Position numbers and translations under genes: made by a program
Assembly: GCA_013391845.1 (NCBI GenBank)
Contig: CP058414.1
Coordinates: forward strand, 1,536,501 to 1,600,500
DNA: 64,000 nt
DNA from: Pseudoalteromonas shioyasakiensis
GTDB taxonomy: Bacteria > Pseudomonadota > Gammaproteobacteria > Enterobacterales > Alteromonadaceae
Direction: 5' to 3'
Notes under the pieces: model-generated
What the model saw: only the letters and a program-made list of their open reading frames with translations
Told to the model about the DNA's origin: nothing
Databases searched by the model: none
Part shown: positions 16,971 through 25,692 of the stretch, piece after piece
How positions within the stretch are numbered: position 1 is the first letter of the stretch
How the letters are laid out: every line of letters starts with the position of its first letter

Positions 16971-17785
16971 GAGCTATTTCACAGTTGTTAGATTTGCATA
17001 AAACTTGGACACTAATTACTGGCGGTGCGGGGCATGTAGGTAGAGCTTCGGCAGAAACTATTTTGGAGTTAGGTGGAAATGTTATTTTAGCAGATCGCGA
17101 TATAACTTCCTTAAATGAATTAGTTGAACATGAGTTCAACAAACCTTTTGCTACAGGTCGCTTATTTATATTACAAGTTGATCTAGCTGACCAAAATCAA
17201 ATCCGTCATATGATGGATGAGGTGTCGAAAATCACTGGTGGTATACTTAATGGTTTAATAAATAATGCTGCCTTTGTTGGTACCGATAGATTGGATGGTT
17301 GGTGTGTACCTTTTGAGGAACAATCTACCAATACATTTAATGATTGTTTAGGCGTTAATTTATCTGCTCCATTTTTGTTAAGTCAACAAGCTTATGAGTT
17401 GATGAAGAATCAAACTCATGGCCCAAAGAGTATTATAAATATTTCCTCTATCTATGGGGTGGTAGGACCGAAAATGGAACTTTACGAAGGTACAGAAATG
17501 GGGAATCCTGCAGCATATGCTGCAAGTAAAGCTGGTTTAATGCAATTGACGCGCTGGATGTCAGCGAATGTAGCACCTGCAGTTAGAGTTAACAATATTG
17601 TTTTAGGTGGTATTGAAAGAGGTCAGCCTGAGAGCTTTTTAGAGAAATACAATGCTAATGTTCCAATGGGAAGGATGGCAAAAGAAGAAGATATTAAAGG
17701 TGCTATTGCATATCTAAGCTCTGAGCTTTCAAATTATATGACAGGGCAAAGTTTATTTTTAGATGGTGGTTGGACTGCTGTATAA
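16967..17785 (+). CDS. ptmA: Short-chain dehydrogenase/reductase (PtmA-like)
   Basis: A classical SDR of 272 residues: TGGAGHVGRASAETIL (cofactor motif), NNAAFVG, INISSIYGV (catalytic serine region), YAASKAG (YxxxK) and the C-terminal LDGGWTAV. In Campylobacter, PtmA participates with PtmF in making the glucosamine precursor of legionaminic acid. The ATG overlaps the cytidylyltransferase stop by four bases. It is the last gene of the island; the next gene, 42 bases away, is a flagellin. The SDR class is certain; the specific PtmA role rests on the presence of the other ptm-type genes. Confidence 0.75.
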   Translation: MRAISQLLDLHKTWTLITGGAGHVGRASAETILELGGNVILADRDITSLNELVEHEFNKPFATGRLFILQVDLADQNQIRHMMDEVSKITGGILNGLINNAAFVGTDRLDGWCVPFEEQSTNTFNDCLGVNLSAPFLLSQQAYELMKNQTHGPKSIINISSIYGVVGPKMELYEGTEMGNPAAYAASKAGLMQLTRWMSANVAPAVRVNNIVLGGIERGQPESFLEKYNANVPMGRMAKEEDIKGAIAYLSSELSNYMTGQSLFLDGGWTAV

Positions 17786-17827
17786 ATAGTCTATACTTCA
17801 AAATGACTATAATTTTTGGAGTTAGAC

Positions 17828-18610
17828 ATGAAAATAGATAACTCAAATTCCTACCTTAACCAAACTCAGCAAACGGGCAATAAGCTTGCTGAGCAATTAG
17901 CGTCAGGTAAAAAAGTAAACTCAGCGGCAGATGATGCTGCTGCACTACAAATTATTGATAGATTAACATCACAGCAAGATGGCTACAGTCAAGCAATTAA
18001 CAATGCGTACGATGGCATCTCTTACTCGCAAGTAACGGAGTCAAACCTATCAGGTGTAAATGATGCCGTCTCGCGTATACGAGAGCTGTCCATTCAAGCG
18101 GGTAATGGTGCGCTTACAGACAGTGACAGGGCTGCACTTCAAGAAGAAGTGTCGCAATTGCAAACACAAGTTTCAGAAACATTCGAAAATGCCTCATTCG
18201 GTGGTAAACCTTTATTTGATGGTGAACAAGTGTCTTTTCAGGTTGGCCCAGATGCTAATACCACACAATCAGTGACGCCATCGGATGGTAGTATTGCTTC
18301 AGTTATTGCGGGAATCGATATTTCAACGCAAGCAGGGGCACAAGCTGCCATAGATATTAGCGACCAAGCAGCAGAGGAAATTAACGCTCAAAGAGCTGAG
18401 CTAGGCGCTTTTCAAAACACCTTAGCGAGTACGATAAAAGGTTTAGGTAACCAGCGAGAGAATATTGCTGCGAGCCAAAGCCGAATAGAAGATACTGACT
18501 ATGCAAAATCAGTGTCTGATCAAGTAGCTAATGATATTTTGTCACAAGCATCTGTTACTTTGCGTGGTCAAGCAAATCGTTCAGCTGAATCCATTTTAGG
18601 TTTACTTTAA
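17828..18610 (+). CDS. Short divergent flagellin
   Basis: A 260-residue flagellin with recognisable D0/D1 ends: LASGKKVNSAADDAAALQII, NAYDGISYSQ, IRELSIQAGNG and DRAALQEEVSQL at the N-terminal side, and AELGAFQNTL, NIAASQSRIEDTDYA and a terminal ILGLL. It departs from common polar flagellins: it starts MKIDNSNSYLNQTQQTG rather than with the usual SVNTNV-type beginning, and has SVTLRGQANRSAESILGLL where most have a QANQ-P-type ending. ATG 17828, with GGAG at 17817-17820, is preferred over an in-frame TTG at 17816. It could be a minor flagellin or the island's own acceptor. Main flagellin genes would lie upstream of the window. Confidence 0.87.
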   Translation: MKIDNSNSYLNQTQQTGNKLAEQLASGKKVNSAADDAAALQIIDRLTSQQDGYSQAINNAYDGISYSQVTESNLSGVNDAVSRIRELSIQAGNGALTDSDRAALQEEVSQLQTQVSETFENASFGGKPLFDGEQVSFQVGPDANTTQSVTPSDGSIASVIAGIDISTQAGAQAAIDISDQAAEEINAQRAELGAFQNTLASTIKGLGNQRENIAASQSRIEDTDYAKSVSDQVANDILSQASVTLRGQANRSAESILGLL

Positions 18611-18682
18611 TTCTTTAGTATTAAATTCAGGGGCTAAGTGACTATTTTTTGGCGTTGATGTCAATAAATTGCCGCTTAGCGC

Positions 18683-18710
18683 TTGCATCCCTCCTAAACT
18701 CGCTTACAAT
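18683..18710 (+). promoter_or_regulatory. Possible sigma-70 promoter of flrA
   Basis: TTGCAT at 18683-18688 and TACAAT at 18705-18710 are separated by 16 bases. The -10 is close to consensus; the -35 matches only in its first three bases. It lies 43 bases before the flrA ATG, in the 142-base gap after flagellin. FlrA is the top of the sigma-54 cascade, so a sigma-70 promoter is expected for it. Confidence 0.35.
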
Positions 18711-18752
18711 TTAGAAATTAACTAACCTCGTGGTAACTGTGGTTCGCCAATA

Positions 18753-20192
18753 ATGATCTTAATTTTAGACAATAATAATAATCGTGCGATAGGTTTACAT
18801 GCAGCACTTACCTTCATTGGTGAAACTGCACAATTAGTTGATGAGACTTCGTTACAGCCTTTTTGTGAAAAACATCAACAGCAAGAATGCATGGTCATTC
18901 TTGGTGCTTTACAGCAGCTAAATCACGAGGCTGTGATCAAACAGTTTCCTGCCATTCCGTTTTTATTAATTGGTGAAACACTCAAACCGTTACTAAGCAT
19001 TGCTAATGTTGTTGGTTTAATTTGTGAGCCGTTTAACCATGACGTAACTACTCAGCTATTGCATGATTGTCAGCAATATCAGCGCATGCTACCGGGTGAC
19101 CATAAACAAGCTAAATCCAATAAGTCATTTGATGGTTTAGTCGGTGAAACCGAAGCTGTAAAAGATGTGCGCTTTTTAATTGAGCAAGTAGCAAAAACCG
19201 ATGCAAATGTGTTGATCTTAGGTGAGTCAGGCACAGGTAAAGAAGTTGTTGCACGTAACGTTCATTTACTCTCTAAACGCAATACAGGGCCATTCGTGCC
19301 GGTAAACTGTGGTGCTATCCCTGGCGAGCTTCTAGAAAGTGAGCTATTTGGCCATGAAAAGGGTGCTTTTACGGGCGCTATTTCTGCACGAAAAGGGCGC
19401 TTTGAATTAGCGCAAGGCGGCACGCTGTTTTTAGATGAAATTGGTGATATGCCTTTGCAAATGCAGGTTAAACTACTACGTGTGTTGCAAGAGCGTAGCT
19501 ATGAGCGAGTAGGGGGTACTAAGCCTATTCAAGCTGACGTACGAATTATTGCTGCAACTCACCGTAACCTTGAAGAAATGATTGAAAAGGGCGACTTCCG
19601 TGAAGACCTTTTTTATCGCTTAAACGTGTTTCCAATTGAAAACCCTTCGCTAAGTGAGCGTGCTGACGATATTCCTCTACTTTTAAAAGAGTTAATGCGT
19701 CGTGTTAACGAGCAAAGTGGCACAACGGCCAAATTTACTGAGCGTGCGATTCAAAGCTTAAAAGAGCATGCGTGGCCGGGGAATATTCGTGAGCTTGCTA
19801 ATTTAGTTGAGCGTATGGTGATCATGTTTCCTGATAAAGTGGTTGATGTGCCAGACCTTCCAGCTAAATATCGTTATATCGAAGTTGAGGCTTATGAACC
19901 TGAGTACCCTGAAGAGTTGATGGAGCGAGATGCGTTCAACGATATTTTCAGCACTGGCTTTAGTGATTATGATGATGAAGAACCTGATGTACCAGCAACA
20001 ACGGTTGACTCAGGTTTACTCCCTGATGAAGGCATTGAGCTGAAAGAGTATCTTGCTGAGCTAGAAATCAGCTTAATCAGCCAAGCATTAGAGCGCTACG
20101 ATTATGTTGTTGCACGTGCAGCAGAAATTTTAGGTGTTCGCCGTACCACACTGGTCGAAAAAATGAAGAAATATAACCTAACGCGCGACTAA
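18753..20192 (+). CDS. flrA: Master flagellar sigma-54 activator FlrA (FleQ)
   Basis: FlrA turns on the early flagellar genes together with sigma-54. The 479 residues comprise an N-terminal FleQ-type receiver-like domain (about 1-115), a AAA+ domain with Walker A GESGTGKE at about 157-164 and the sigma-54 contact loop GAFTGA at about 204-209, and a C-terminal Fis-type helix-turn-helix ([20 protein letters not shown]). The receiver lacks the usual phosphorylation aspartate pattern, as in FleQ. Family members bind cyclic di-GMP to repress motility. No strong ribosome site is visible before the ATG. In many relatives flrBC follow directly; here a minus-strand gene intervenes. Confidence 0.94.
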   Translation: MILILDNNNNRAIGLHAALTFIGETAQLVDETSLQPFCEKHQQQECMVILGALQQLNHEAVIKQFPAIPFLLIGETLKPLLSIANVVGLICEPFNHDVTTQLLHDCQQYQRMLPGDHKQAKSNKSFDGLVGETEAVKDVRFLIEQVAKTDANVLILGESGTGKEVVARNVHLLSKRNTGPFVPVNCGAIPGELLESELFGHEKGAFTGAISARKGRFELAQGGTLFLDEIGDMPLQMQVKLLRVLQERSYERVGGTKPIQADVRIIAATHRNLEEMIEKGDFREDLFYRLNVFPIENPSLSERADDIPLLLKELMRRVNEQSGTTAKFTERAIQSLKEHAWPGNIRELANLVERMVIMFPDKVVDVPDLPAKYRYIEVEAYEPEYPEELMERDAFNDIFSTGFSDYDDEEPDVPATTVDSGLLPDEGIELKEYLAELEISLISQALERYDYVVARAAEILGVRRTTLVEKMKKYNLTRD

Positions 20193-20203
20193 GCCGCGTT
20201 AGG
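20177..20203. terminator. Hairpin between convergent flrA and tag
   Basis: CCTAACGCG at 20177-20185 pairs with CGCGTTAGG at 20195-20203, a nine-base perfect stem spanning the flrA stop codon. There is no clean T-run after it on the plus strand, so it is a weak intrinsic terminator candidate for either gene. Confidence 0.4.
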
Positions 20204-20221
20204 TGACTTCCTCGATTTTAT

Positions 20222-20812
20222 CTATTCGTACTCACTGATTATCTCAGCCTTTCTAAAGCAATCATTGCTATGATCATTTACCATGCCGCAGGCTTGCATA
20301 TGCGCATACACAGTGGTTGGACCTAAAAACTTAAAGCCGCGCTTTTTTAAATCTTTGGCAAATGCTCTTGAGGCTTCAGTAATAGCCGGATAGTCTTCTA
20401 ATTTATCAAGGTTGTTTACCAAAGGCTTGCCATCGACAAACTGCCATTGGTAGTTTGAGAAGCTGCCAAACTCTTTTTGAATTTCAATAAAACGTTGTGC
20501 GTTATTGATAGTCGCAGCTATTTTGGCGCGATTACGAATAATGCCTTCAAACTGCATTAACCGTTCGACGTCGTCTTCGGTCATTTGGGCAACCTCTTCA
20601 ACTACAAAGTTTTTGAAGGCACTGCGATAGCCATCACGCTTTTTAAGTATGGTATACCAACTCAGTCCCGCTTGTGCTGACTCTAGGGTTATAAACTCAA
20701 ATAAACGGTGATCATCATATAATGGCACCCCCCATTCTTGGTCATGATAGGCCACATAATCTTCTTTGCTGGTATCGAGCCATGGGCAACGACAATGGTG
20801 TTCTTTTTGCAT
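20222..20812 (-). CDS. tag: DNA-3-methyladenine glycosylase I
   Basis: Tag excises 3-methyladenine from alkylated DNA in base-excision repair. CPWLDTSKEDYVAYHDQEWG opens the protein, FEFITLESAQAGLSWYTIL contains the catalytic-pocket glutamate, and FEGIIRNRAKI and KFLGPTTVYAHMQACGMVNDH supply the helix-hairpin and zinc-binding histidine/cysteine residues. The 196-residue length is normal. It is the only non-flagellar gene between flrA and flrBC and runs against them. The sequence looks intact, so it is probably a functional gene. Confidence 0.93.
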   Translation of the reverse strand: MQKEHHCRCPWLDTSKEDYVAYHDQEWGVPLYDDHRLFEFITLESAQAGLSWYTILKKRDGYRSAFKNFVVEEVAQMTEDDVERLMQFEGIIRNRAKIAATINNAQRFIEIQKEFGSFSNYQWQFVDGKPLVNNLDKLEDYPAITEASRAFAKDLKKRGFKFLGPTTVYAHMQACGMVNDHSNDCFRKAEIISEYE

Positions 20813-20888
20813 TATTTCCTCGCGATTGTCATTTTTTTGTCAGTGTTGTTTTTGTCTTTAATTTATTGAAATAAAACAAAAATAAATT

Positions 20889-20904
20889 TGGTACGAATTG
20901 TGCA
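20889..20904 (+). promoter_or_regulatory. Sigma-54 promoter of flrBC
   Basis: TGGTACGAATTGTGCA has GG at 20890-20891 and GC at 20902-20903 with ten bases between, giving a start near 20915, 26 bases before the flrB ATG at 20941. FlrA-dependent sigma-54 control of flrBC is established in Vibrio cholerae. Confidence 0.75.
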
Positions 20905-20940
20905 TTTAGCTAGGTAGACACGATTTTTTGAGTATTGATT

Positions 20941-22053
20941 ATGGCCTTAGCAAATGTCCTAAAACCACAATTTATCACAGCCAAACAATATAACCCATGC
21001 TTACTACAAGAAGAGTATGTGGGTGAGTTGAGCGAGTTGCGCCAACAAGCCAGCTGGTTGGGTCATTTGGTGGATACTATGCCCGCAGGTGTAGTTGTTT
21101 TAGATGGCCGAGGTATGATCGCGAAAGCAAATCAAATTGCCATTGATATGCTAGGTGAGCCCCTTGAAGGTGAAAAGTGGTTTAGCGTTATTCAACGTTC
21201 ATTTCGACCACAACAAGATGATGGGCATGAAGTATCACTCAAAGATGGTCGTTTAATTAAGCTTGATATTACTGCGCTTGCCCCAGAGCCAGGACAGTTA
21301 ATTTTAATGACAGATTTAACTGAAACCAGACGTTTACAAAAGCGGATGGCACATATGCAGCGCTTAAGTGCGCTTGGCAAAATGGTTGCTTCGCTTGCTC
21401 ATCAAGTCAGGACGCCGCTATCTGCTGCCATGTTATATGCCGCAAATTTAGGCTCAAAGCGTCTCCCAGAAAGTTCTCGTGGTAATTTTCATACAAAGCT
21501 AATGTCGCGTTTAAAAGATTTAGAAACCCAAGTGAATGACATGCTGTTATTTGCCAAAAGTGGCGAGCAACAAGTGGTCGAAAGTGTGTCGATGCAGCAG
21601 TTACTTAATGAAGTAAAAGCGGGTGCTGATGCTATGGTTGCTCAAAATAACAGTGAACTTAGCGTGAACTTACCAGAGCCAGATATTGAAATTGTGGGTA
21701 ATAAAAGCGCTCTGGCGAGCGCTATTCAAAACCTGATCCATAACAGTATTCAAATCATTGGCTCTGAGGCTGTGGTAACACTGAGTGCTGAGCGTGACGA
21801 AACTAGCGAAAACTGTGTTCGCATCAGTGTCAGTGATAATGGCCCAGGTGTTGATTTACGCCATGCCAATAAATTATTCGAACCTTTTTACACTACCAAA
21901 AGCCAAGGCACGGGGCTTGGACTTGCAGTTGTAAGTTCAGTCGCCAATGCGCACCAAGGACGGGTTGAAGTGACTAATAATGCTCATGGGGGAGCATGTT
22001 TTAGTTTGATCTTGCCAATTAGTGCAGAACCAATGTCAGCGGAGGCAAAATGA
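20941..22053 (+). CDS. flrB: Flagellar sensor kinase FlrB (FleS)
   Basis: FlrB phosphorylates FlrC to activate middle flagellar genes. A PAS domain (about residues 35-125, with GVVVLDGRGMIAKAN) is followed by the phosphoacceptor helix MVASLAHQVRTPLSAA, with His near residue 154, and an HATPase domain with an N box (ALASAIQNLIHNSIQ), VSDNGPG and a G box GTGLGLAVV. There is no transmembrane segment, so it is a cytoplasmic kinase as in the family. Of two in-frame starts, ATG 20941 is chosen over TTG 20935. It overlaps flrC by four bases (ATGA). Confidence 0.93.
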   Translation: MALANVLKPQFITAKQYNPCLLQEEYVGELSELRQQASWLGHLVDTMPAGVVVLDGRGMIAKANQIAIDMLGEPLEGEKWFSVIQRSFRPQQDDGHEVSLKDGRLIKLDITALAPEPGQLILMTDLTETRRLQKRMAHMQRLSALGKMVASLAHQVRTPLSAAMLYAANLGSKRLPESSRGNFHTKLMSRLKDLETQVNDMLLFAKSGEQQVVESVSMQQLLNEVKAGADAMVAQNNSELSVNLPEPDIEIVGNKSALASAIQNLIHNSIQIIGSEAVVTLSAERDETSENCVRISVSDNGPGVDLRHANKLFEPFYTTKSQGTGLGLAVVSSVANAHQGRVEVTNNAHGGACFSLILPISAEPMSAEAK

Positions 22054-23453
22054 ATACTAACTCTATTTTAGTCGTTGAAGACGACGCAGGCTTACGAGAA
22101 GCGCTAATCGATACCCTTGAAATGTCGGGTATTGATTGCGTTGCTGCAGATAGCGCTGAACAAGCGATGATCTTGCTTAAGCAAAATAGCTATTCATTGG
22201 TTGTTAGCGACGTGCAAATGGGCGCTATGAGCGGCCTTGACCTACTACGTAGCATTAAACTTAATTATCCTGAGCTGCCGGTATTAATGATGACGGCCTA
22301 TGCCACCATTGATGATGCTGTAGAAGCAATGCGTCTAGGCGCGATTGATTACATGGCTAAACCGTTTGCCCCAGAAGTGCTTCTTAACATGGTGAGCCGT
22401 TATTTGCCTGAAAAGGAAAAAGAAACTGATGGCCCAATTGTTGCCGATCCATCGAGCATTAAGCTATTAGAACTTGCGAGTAAAGTTGCGCGCTCCGATG
22501 CCAGTGTTATGGTACTCGGCCCAAGTGGCTCGGGTAAAGAAGTGTTGGCTCGTTTTATCCACGACAAATCAAATCGTAGCGATGCCCCCTTTGTTGCTAT
22601 TAACTGCGCGGCTATTCCGGAAAATATGCTTGAAGCAACCTTATTTGGTTACGAAAAAGGGGCGTTTACCGGCGCTATTCAAGCCTGTCCTGGTAAATTT
22701 GAACAAGCTCAAGGTGGTACCATCTTACTTGATGAAATTACTGAGATGGATTTAGGCTTACAAGCTAAATTACTGCGTGTACTTCAAGAGCGCGAAGTAG
22801 AGCGCTTAGGCGGACGTAAAACTATTGAACTTGATGTTCGCGTACTCGCCACAAGTAACCGAGATTTAAAAGAAGCGGTGAGCGAAAATCTATTTAGAGA
22901 AGATTTATATTATCGCTTAAATGTGTTCCCGCTAATGTGGAAACCACTGGCTGAGCGTCCTGGCGATATTATTGTATTGGCTGAGCATTTGATAGAGCGT
23001 CATTGCCTTAAAAGTAAAGAGCCTATCGCTCAACTAAGTGAGAGTGCGAAACAAAAGCTACTATCGCATGCTTGGCCAGGTAACGTACGAGAGCTTGATA
23101 ACGTTATTCAACGGGCGTTGATATTATGTGATGGTAATAGTATTCATCAAGACGATGTTTTTATTGAAGAGTTGTTATCTGCCGATATCAAGCCAGTCGC
23201 TACGCCATCACACAATGCACCGGCTTATCAAGAGCAGCCTGTAGAGGTTAATATAGATACCGTGCCACAAGTAAGCGAGCAAGGTAATTACAAAGACGAG
23301 CTGAAAGATAAAGAGCATCGTATTATTTTAGAAACCTTAGCGCGCTGTAATGGTAAGCGTAAAGAGGTTGCAGAAACCTTAGGTATTAGTCCACGCACTT
23401 TACGTTATAAACTGGCGCAAATGCGAGACTTAGGTATAGCCTTACCTGCATAG
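22050..23453 (+). CDS. flrC: Flagellar response regulator FlrC (FleR), sigma-54 activator
   Basis: FlrC activates class III genes for hook, basal body and flagellin. It has a receiver domain (1-120) with the phosphorylation aspartate near residue 54 (VVSDVQMG), a AAA+ domain with Walker A GPSGSGKE and the GAFTGA loop, WPGNVRELDNV, and a C-terminal Fis-type HTH (RKEVAETLGISPRTLRYKL). The 467 residues match FleR/FlrC. It is coupled to flrB by a four-base overlap and is followed by a strong hairpin before the fliE promoter. Confidence 0.94.
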   Translation: MNTNSILVVEDDAGLREALIDTLEMSGIDCVAADSAEQAMILLKQNSYSLVVSDVQMGAMSGLDLLRSIKLNYPELPVLMMTAYATIDDAVEAMRLGAIDYMAKPFAPEVLLNMVSRYLPEKEKETDGPIVADPSSIKLLELASKVARSDASVMVLGPSGSGKEVLARFIHDKSNRSDAPFVAINCAAIPENMLEATLFGYEKGAFTGAIQACPGKFEQAQGGTILLDEITEMDLGLQAKLLRVLQEREVERLGGRKTIELDVRVLATSNRDLKEAVSENLFREDLYYRLNVFPLMWKPLAERPGDIIVLAEHLIERHCLKSKEPIAQLSESAKQKLLSHAWPGNVRELDNVIQRALILCDGNSIHQDDVFIEELLSADIKPVATPSHNAPAYQEQPVEVNIDTVPQVSEQGNYKDELKDKEHRIILETLARCNGKRKEVAETLGISPRTLRYKLAQMRDLGIALPA

Positions 23454-23472
23454 ATTCCTTCCAAAAAGTTAA

Positions 23473-23506
23473 GCAAACAAGCTCACATTTTTGTGAGCTT
23501 GTTTGC
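23473..23506 (+). terminator. Strong hairpin after flrC
   Basis: GCAAACAAGCTCAC at 23473-23486 pairs perfectly with GTGAGCTTGTTTGC at 23493-23506 around a six-base ATTTTT loop. A 14-base perfect stem 20 bases after the flrC stop is a good candidate terminator of flrBC transcription, although no T-tract follows. Two similar half-sites could alternatively bind a dimeric regulator. Confidence 0.6.
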
Positions 23507-23568
23507 TGTCAAAACTCTGACAAACCAAGATTGCTGCTTAAGCTATTGAAATTGCAGTTTTTATTTTG

Positions 23569-23584
23569 TGGCACGGTTTATGCT
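23569..23584 (+). promoter_or_regulatory. Sigma-54 promoter of the fliE operon
   Basis: TGGCACGGTTTATGCT is a near-consensus site: full TGGCAC at -24, GG at 23570-23571, GC at 23582-23583. Transcription would start near 23595, 29 bases before the fliE ATG at 23624. It is the best -24/-12 match in the window and would drive fliEFGHIJ. Confidence 0.85.
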
Positions 23585-23623
23585 TTATCAGTTCATAAGT
23601 AAACTGCATTGTCAGAGAGTATT

Positions 23624-23956
23624 ATGAAAGTTCAAAACAGCGCATTATTTCAAGAAATGCAATCTATGGCCTTAGAAGCAGGCCGTAGCAACTCAATTAA
23701 TAATTTACCAACACAAACTCAGCCAACATCGTCGGCACAGTTTGGTGATTTACTTACTAATGCACTTGATACAGTGAATGGCTTACAACAAGACGCTAAG
23801 CAAAAAGTAACGGCAATGGAAATGGGTGACCGCAGTGTTTCTTTAGCTGATGTGATGATTGCTTCGCAAAAGTCATCAGTGGCATTTGAAGCAACGGTTC
23901 AGGTTCGAAACAAACTTGTTGAAGCTTATAAAGAAATCATGAACATGCCTGTGTAA
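23624..23956 (+). CDS. fliE: Hook-basal body protein FliE
   Basis: FliE joins the MS ring to the proximal rod. The 110-residue protein shows the characteristic C-terminal half: FGDLLTNALDTVNGLQ, MEMGDRSVSLADVMIASQKSSVAFEATVQVRNKLVEAYKEIMNMPV. An in-frame TTG at 23609 would add five residues, but the ATG gives the usual length and lies closer to an AGAG ribosome site. It is the first gene of the sigma-54 transcription unit and precedes fliF by 20 bases. Confidence 0.95.
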   Translation: MKVQNSALFQEMQSMALEAGRSNSINNLPTQTQPTSSAQFGDLLTNALDTVNGLQQDAKQKVTAMEMGDRSVSLADVMIASQKSSVAFEATVQVRNKLVEAYKEIMNMPV

Positions 23957-23976
23957 CTAGGTAGTGGAGAATTATT

Positions 23977-25692
23977 GTGGCGCAATCTAATCAATCAACT
24001 GATCTAGCCTTAGCAGGCGGTGGTATCGATTCAACCGATACCGATGATCAACAAGAGCAAAAGTCAGGCTACCTAAGTGCCTTAAACGGAGTAGACGTTT
24101 TACGTCAGGTTACCTTAGTGATTGCTTTGGCAATCTGTTTGGCTATCGCAATTTTCATTATTATTTGGGCTCGTCAGCCAGATATGCGTCCGCTTGGTAA
24201 AATGCCAACGGAAGAGCTTATTCAAACGTTGGACTTTTTAGACGCTCAAAAGATTGATTACGAACTCGATGGTAACGTCATCTCTGTTGAAGAAGGTGAA
24301 TACCAAAACATAAAGCTATTGATGGCTCGTGAAGGCCTAGAGCAAGCGCCAAGCTCAGGTACTGACATCATCATGCAAGACATGGGATTTGGTGTAAGCC
24401 AACGCCTTGAACGTGAACGTTTAAAACATGGTCGTGAGCAACAGCTTGCGCGTACCATCGAAGAGCTAAAAAATGTTACTCGCGCCAAAGTACTTTTAGC
24501 TATTCCAAAAGAAAACGTATTCGCTCGTCGCGAAAAACAGCCCTCAGCTACAGTAGTGCTAACCTTAAAACGTGGCCGTTCGCTTGATGGTGAAGAAGTT
24601 GACTCAGTGGTTGATATTGTTGCCTCAGCGGTACAAGGTTTATCGCCAGAGCGTGTTACCGTGACTGATCAAAATGGTCGCTTACTTAATTCTGGTTCAC
24701 AAAACTCACTCGCGGCACGCTCTCGTAAAGAGTATGAAATTGAGCGTAAGCGTGAAGAAGAGTACTTAAATAAAATCGATAGTATTCTAATTCCTGTAGT
24801 GGGCCTAGGTAACTATACTGCACAAGTCGATTTAAACATGGATTTCAGCGCAGTCGAAGAAACACAAAAACGTTATAACCCAGATTTACCGGCAGTGCGC
24901 AGTGAAACAACTTTCGAAGAAAATAACATAGGTGGCCTCGCTGTCGGCATTCCTGGTGCGCTAACTAATCAGCCGCCAGTAAACTCTAATATTCCTGAAA
25001 TTGCTGGCCAAGGTAGTGCGGGTTCAGCAACGAATCCTAGCCGTTCGCATAAAGAAGCAACACGCAACTACGAGCTTGATACAACTATTTCGCATAAGCG
25101 TCAGCAAACCGGTGTTATCCGTCGCATAAGCGTTTCAGTTGCCGTTGATTATGTGCCGCAAGTGGGTGAAAACGGTGAAACAACCATGGTTCCTCGCTCT
25201 GTAGAAGCATTGTCAAATATTCGTCGCTTACTACAAGGTGGTGTTGGTTTTGATATGCAACGTGGTGATGCACTTGAAGTTGTAACAGTACCATTTGTTC
25301 GTGAAGATGTTGGGGAAGCAATTGAAGTTCCGCTTTGGGAGCAAGATTGGTTCATGAAGATGCTACGCTTAGCATTAGGTGCTCTGGTTATCATTGTATT
25401 GATTGTCTTTGTAGTAAGACCTATGTTGAAACGTCTAATTTACCCAGACGATACACTAGAGGAATATGATGAAGATGCATTAAGTGCTGGTGTAGATATT
25501 GGTGATAGCACGCTAGATATGCTAAATAAAGACTTTGACTCTGCTGCTGTAGGATTCTCAAGTGATGGTACACTACAGCTGCCAGACTTACATGGCGATG
25601 AAGATTTACTCAAAGCAGTTCGTGCATTGGTTGCAAATGAACCAGAACTGTCTTCTCAAGTAGTGAAAGCGTGGTTAACAGAAGATGACTGA
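23977..25692 (+). CDS. fliF: Flagellar MS-ring protein FliF
   Basis: FliF builds the MS ring in the inner membrane on which the rotor and export gate assemble. There are two membrane helices, one near residues 45-70 (LVIALAICLAIAIFIIIWA) and one near 463-485 (LALGALVIIVLIVFVV), flanking a large periplasmic region with the ring-building motifs. The C-terminal tail, rich in acidic residues and ending ELSSQVVKAWLTEDD, is the FliG-binding peptide. The GTG start has a good GTGGAG site. The 571 residues are normal. It overlaps fliG by eight bases. Confidence 0.96.
   Translation: MAQSNQSTDLALAGGGIDSTDTDDQQEQKSGYLSALNGVDVLRQVTLVIALAICLAIAIFIIIWARQPDMRPLGKMPTEELIQTLDFLDAQKIDYELDGNVISVEEGEYQNIKLLMAREGLEQAPSSGTDIIMQDMGFGVSQRLERERLKHGREQQLARTIEELKNVTRAKVLLAIPKENVFARREKQPSATVVLTLKRGRSLDGEEVDSVVDIVASAVQGLSPERVTVTDQNGRLLNSGSQNSLAARSRKEYEIERKREEEYLNKIDSILIPVVGLGNYTAQVDLNMDFSAVEETQKRYNPDLPAVRSETTFEENNIGGLAVGIPGALTNQPPVNSNIPEIAGQGSAGSATNPSRSHKEATRNYELDTTISHKRQQTGVIRRISVSVAVDYVPQVGENGETTMVPRSVEALSNIRRLLQGGVGFDMQRGDALEVVTVPFVREDVGEAIEVPLWEQDWFMKMLRLALGALVIIVLIVFVVRPMLKRLIYPDDTLEEYDEDALSAGVDIGDSTLDMLNKDFDSAAVGFSSDGTLQLPDLHGDEDLLKAVRALVANEPELSSQVVKAWLTEDD

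Noticed and set aside
17764..17779. A GG-N10-GC match (TGGTGGTTGGACTGCT) just before the flagellin gene, suggesting a sigma-54 promoter
   Set aside because: It lies within the conserved LDGGWTAV coding end of the SDR, where the GG bases are forced by the protein, and neither -24 nor -12 element resembles the consensus well.
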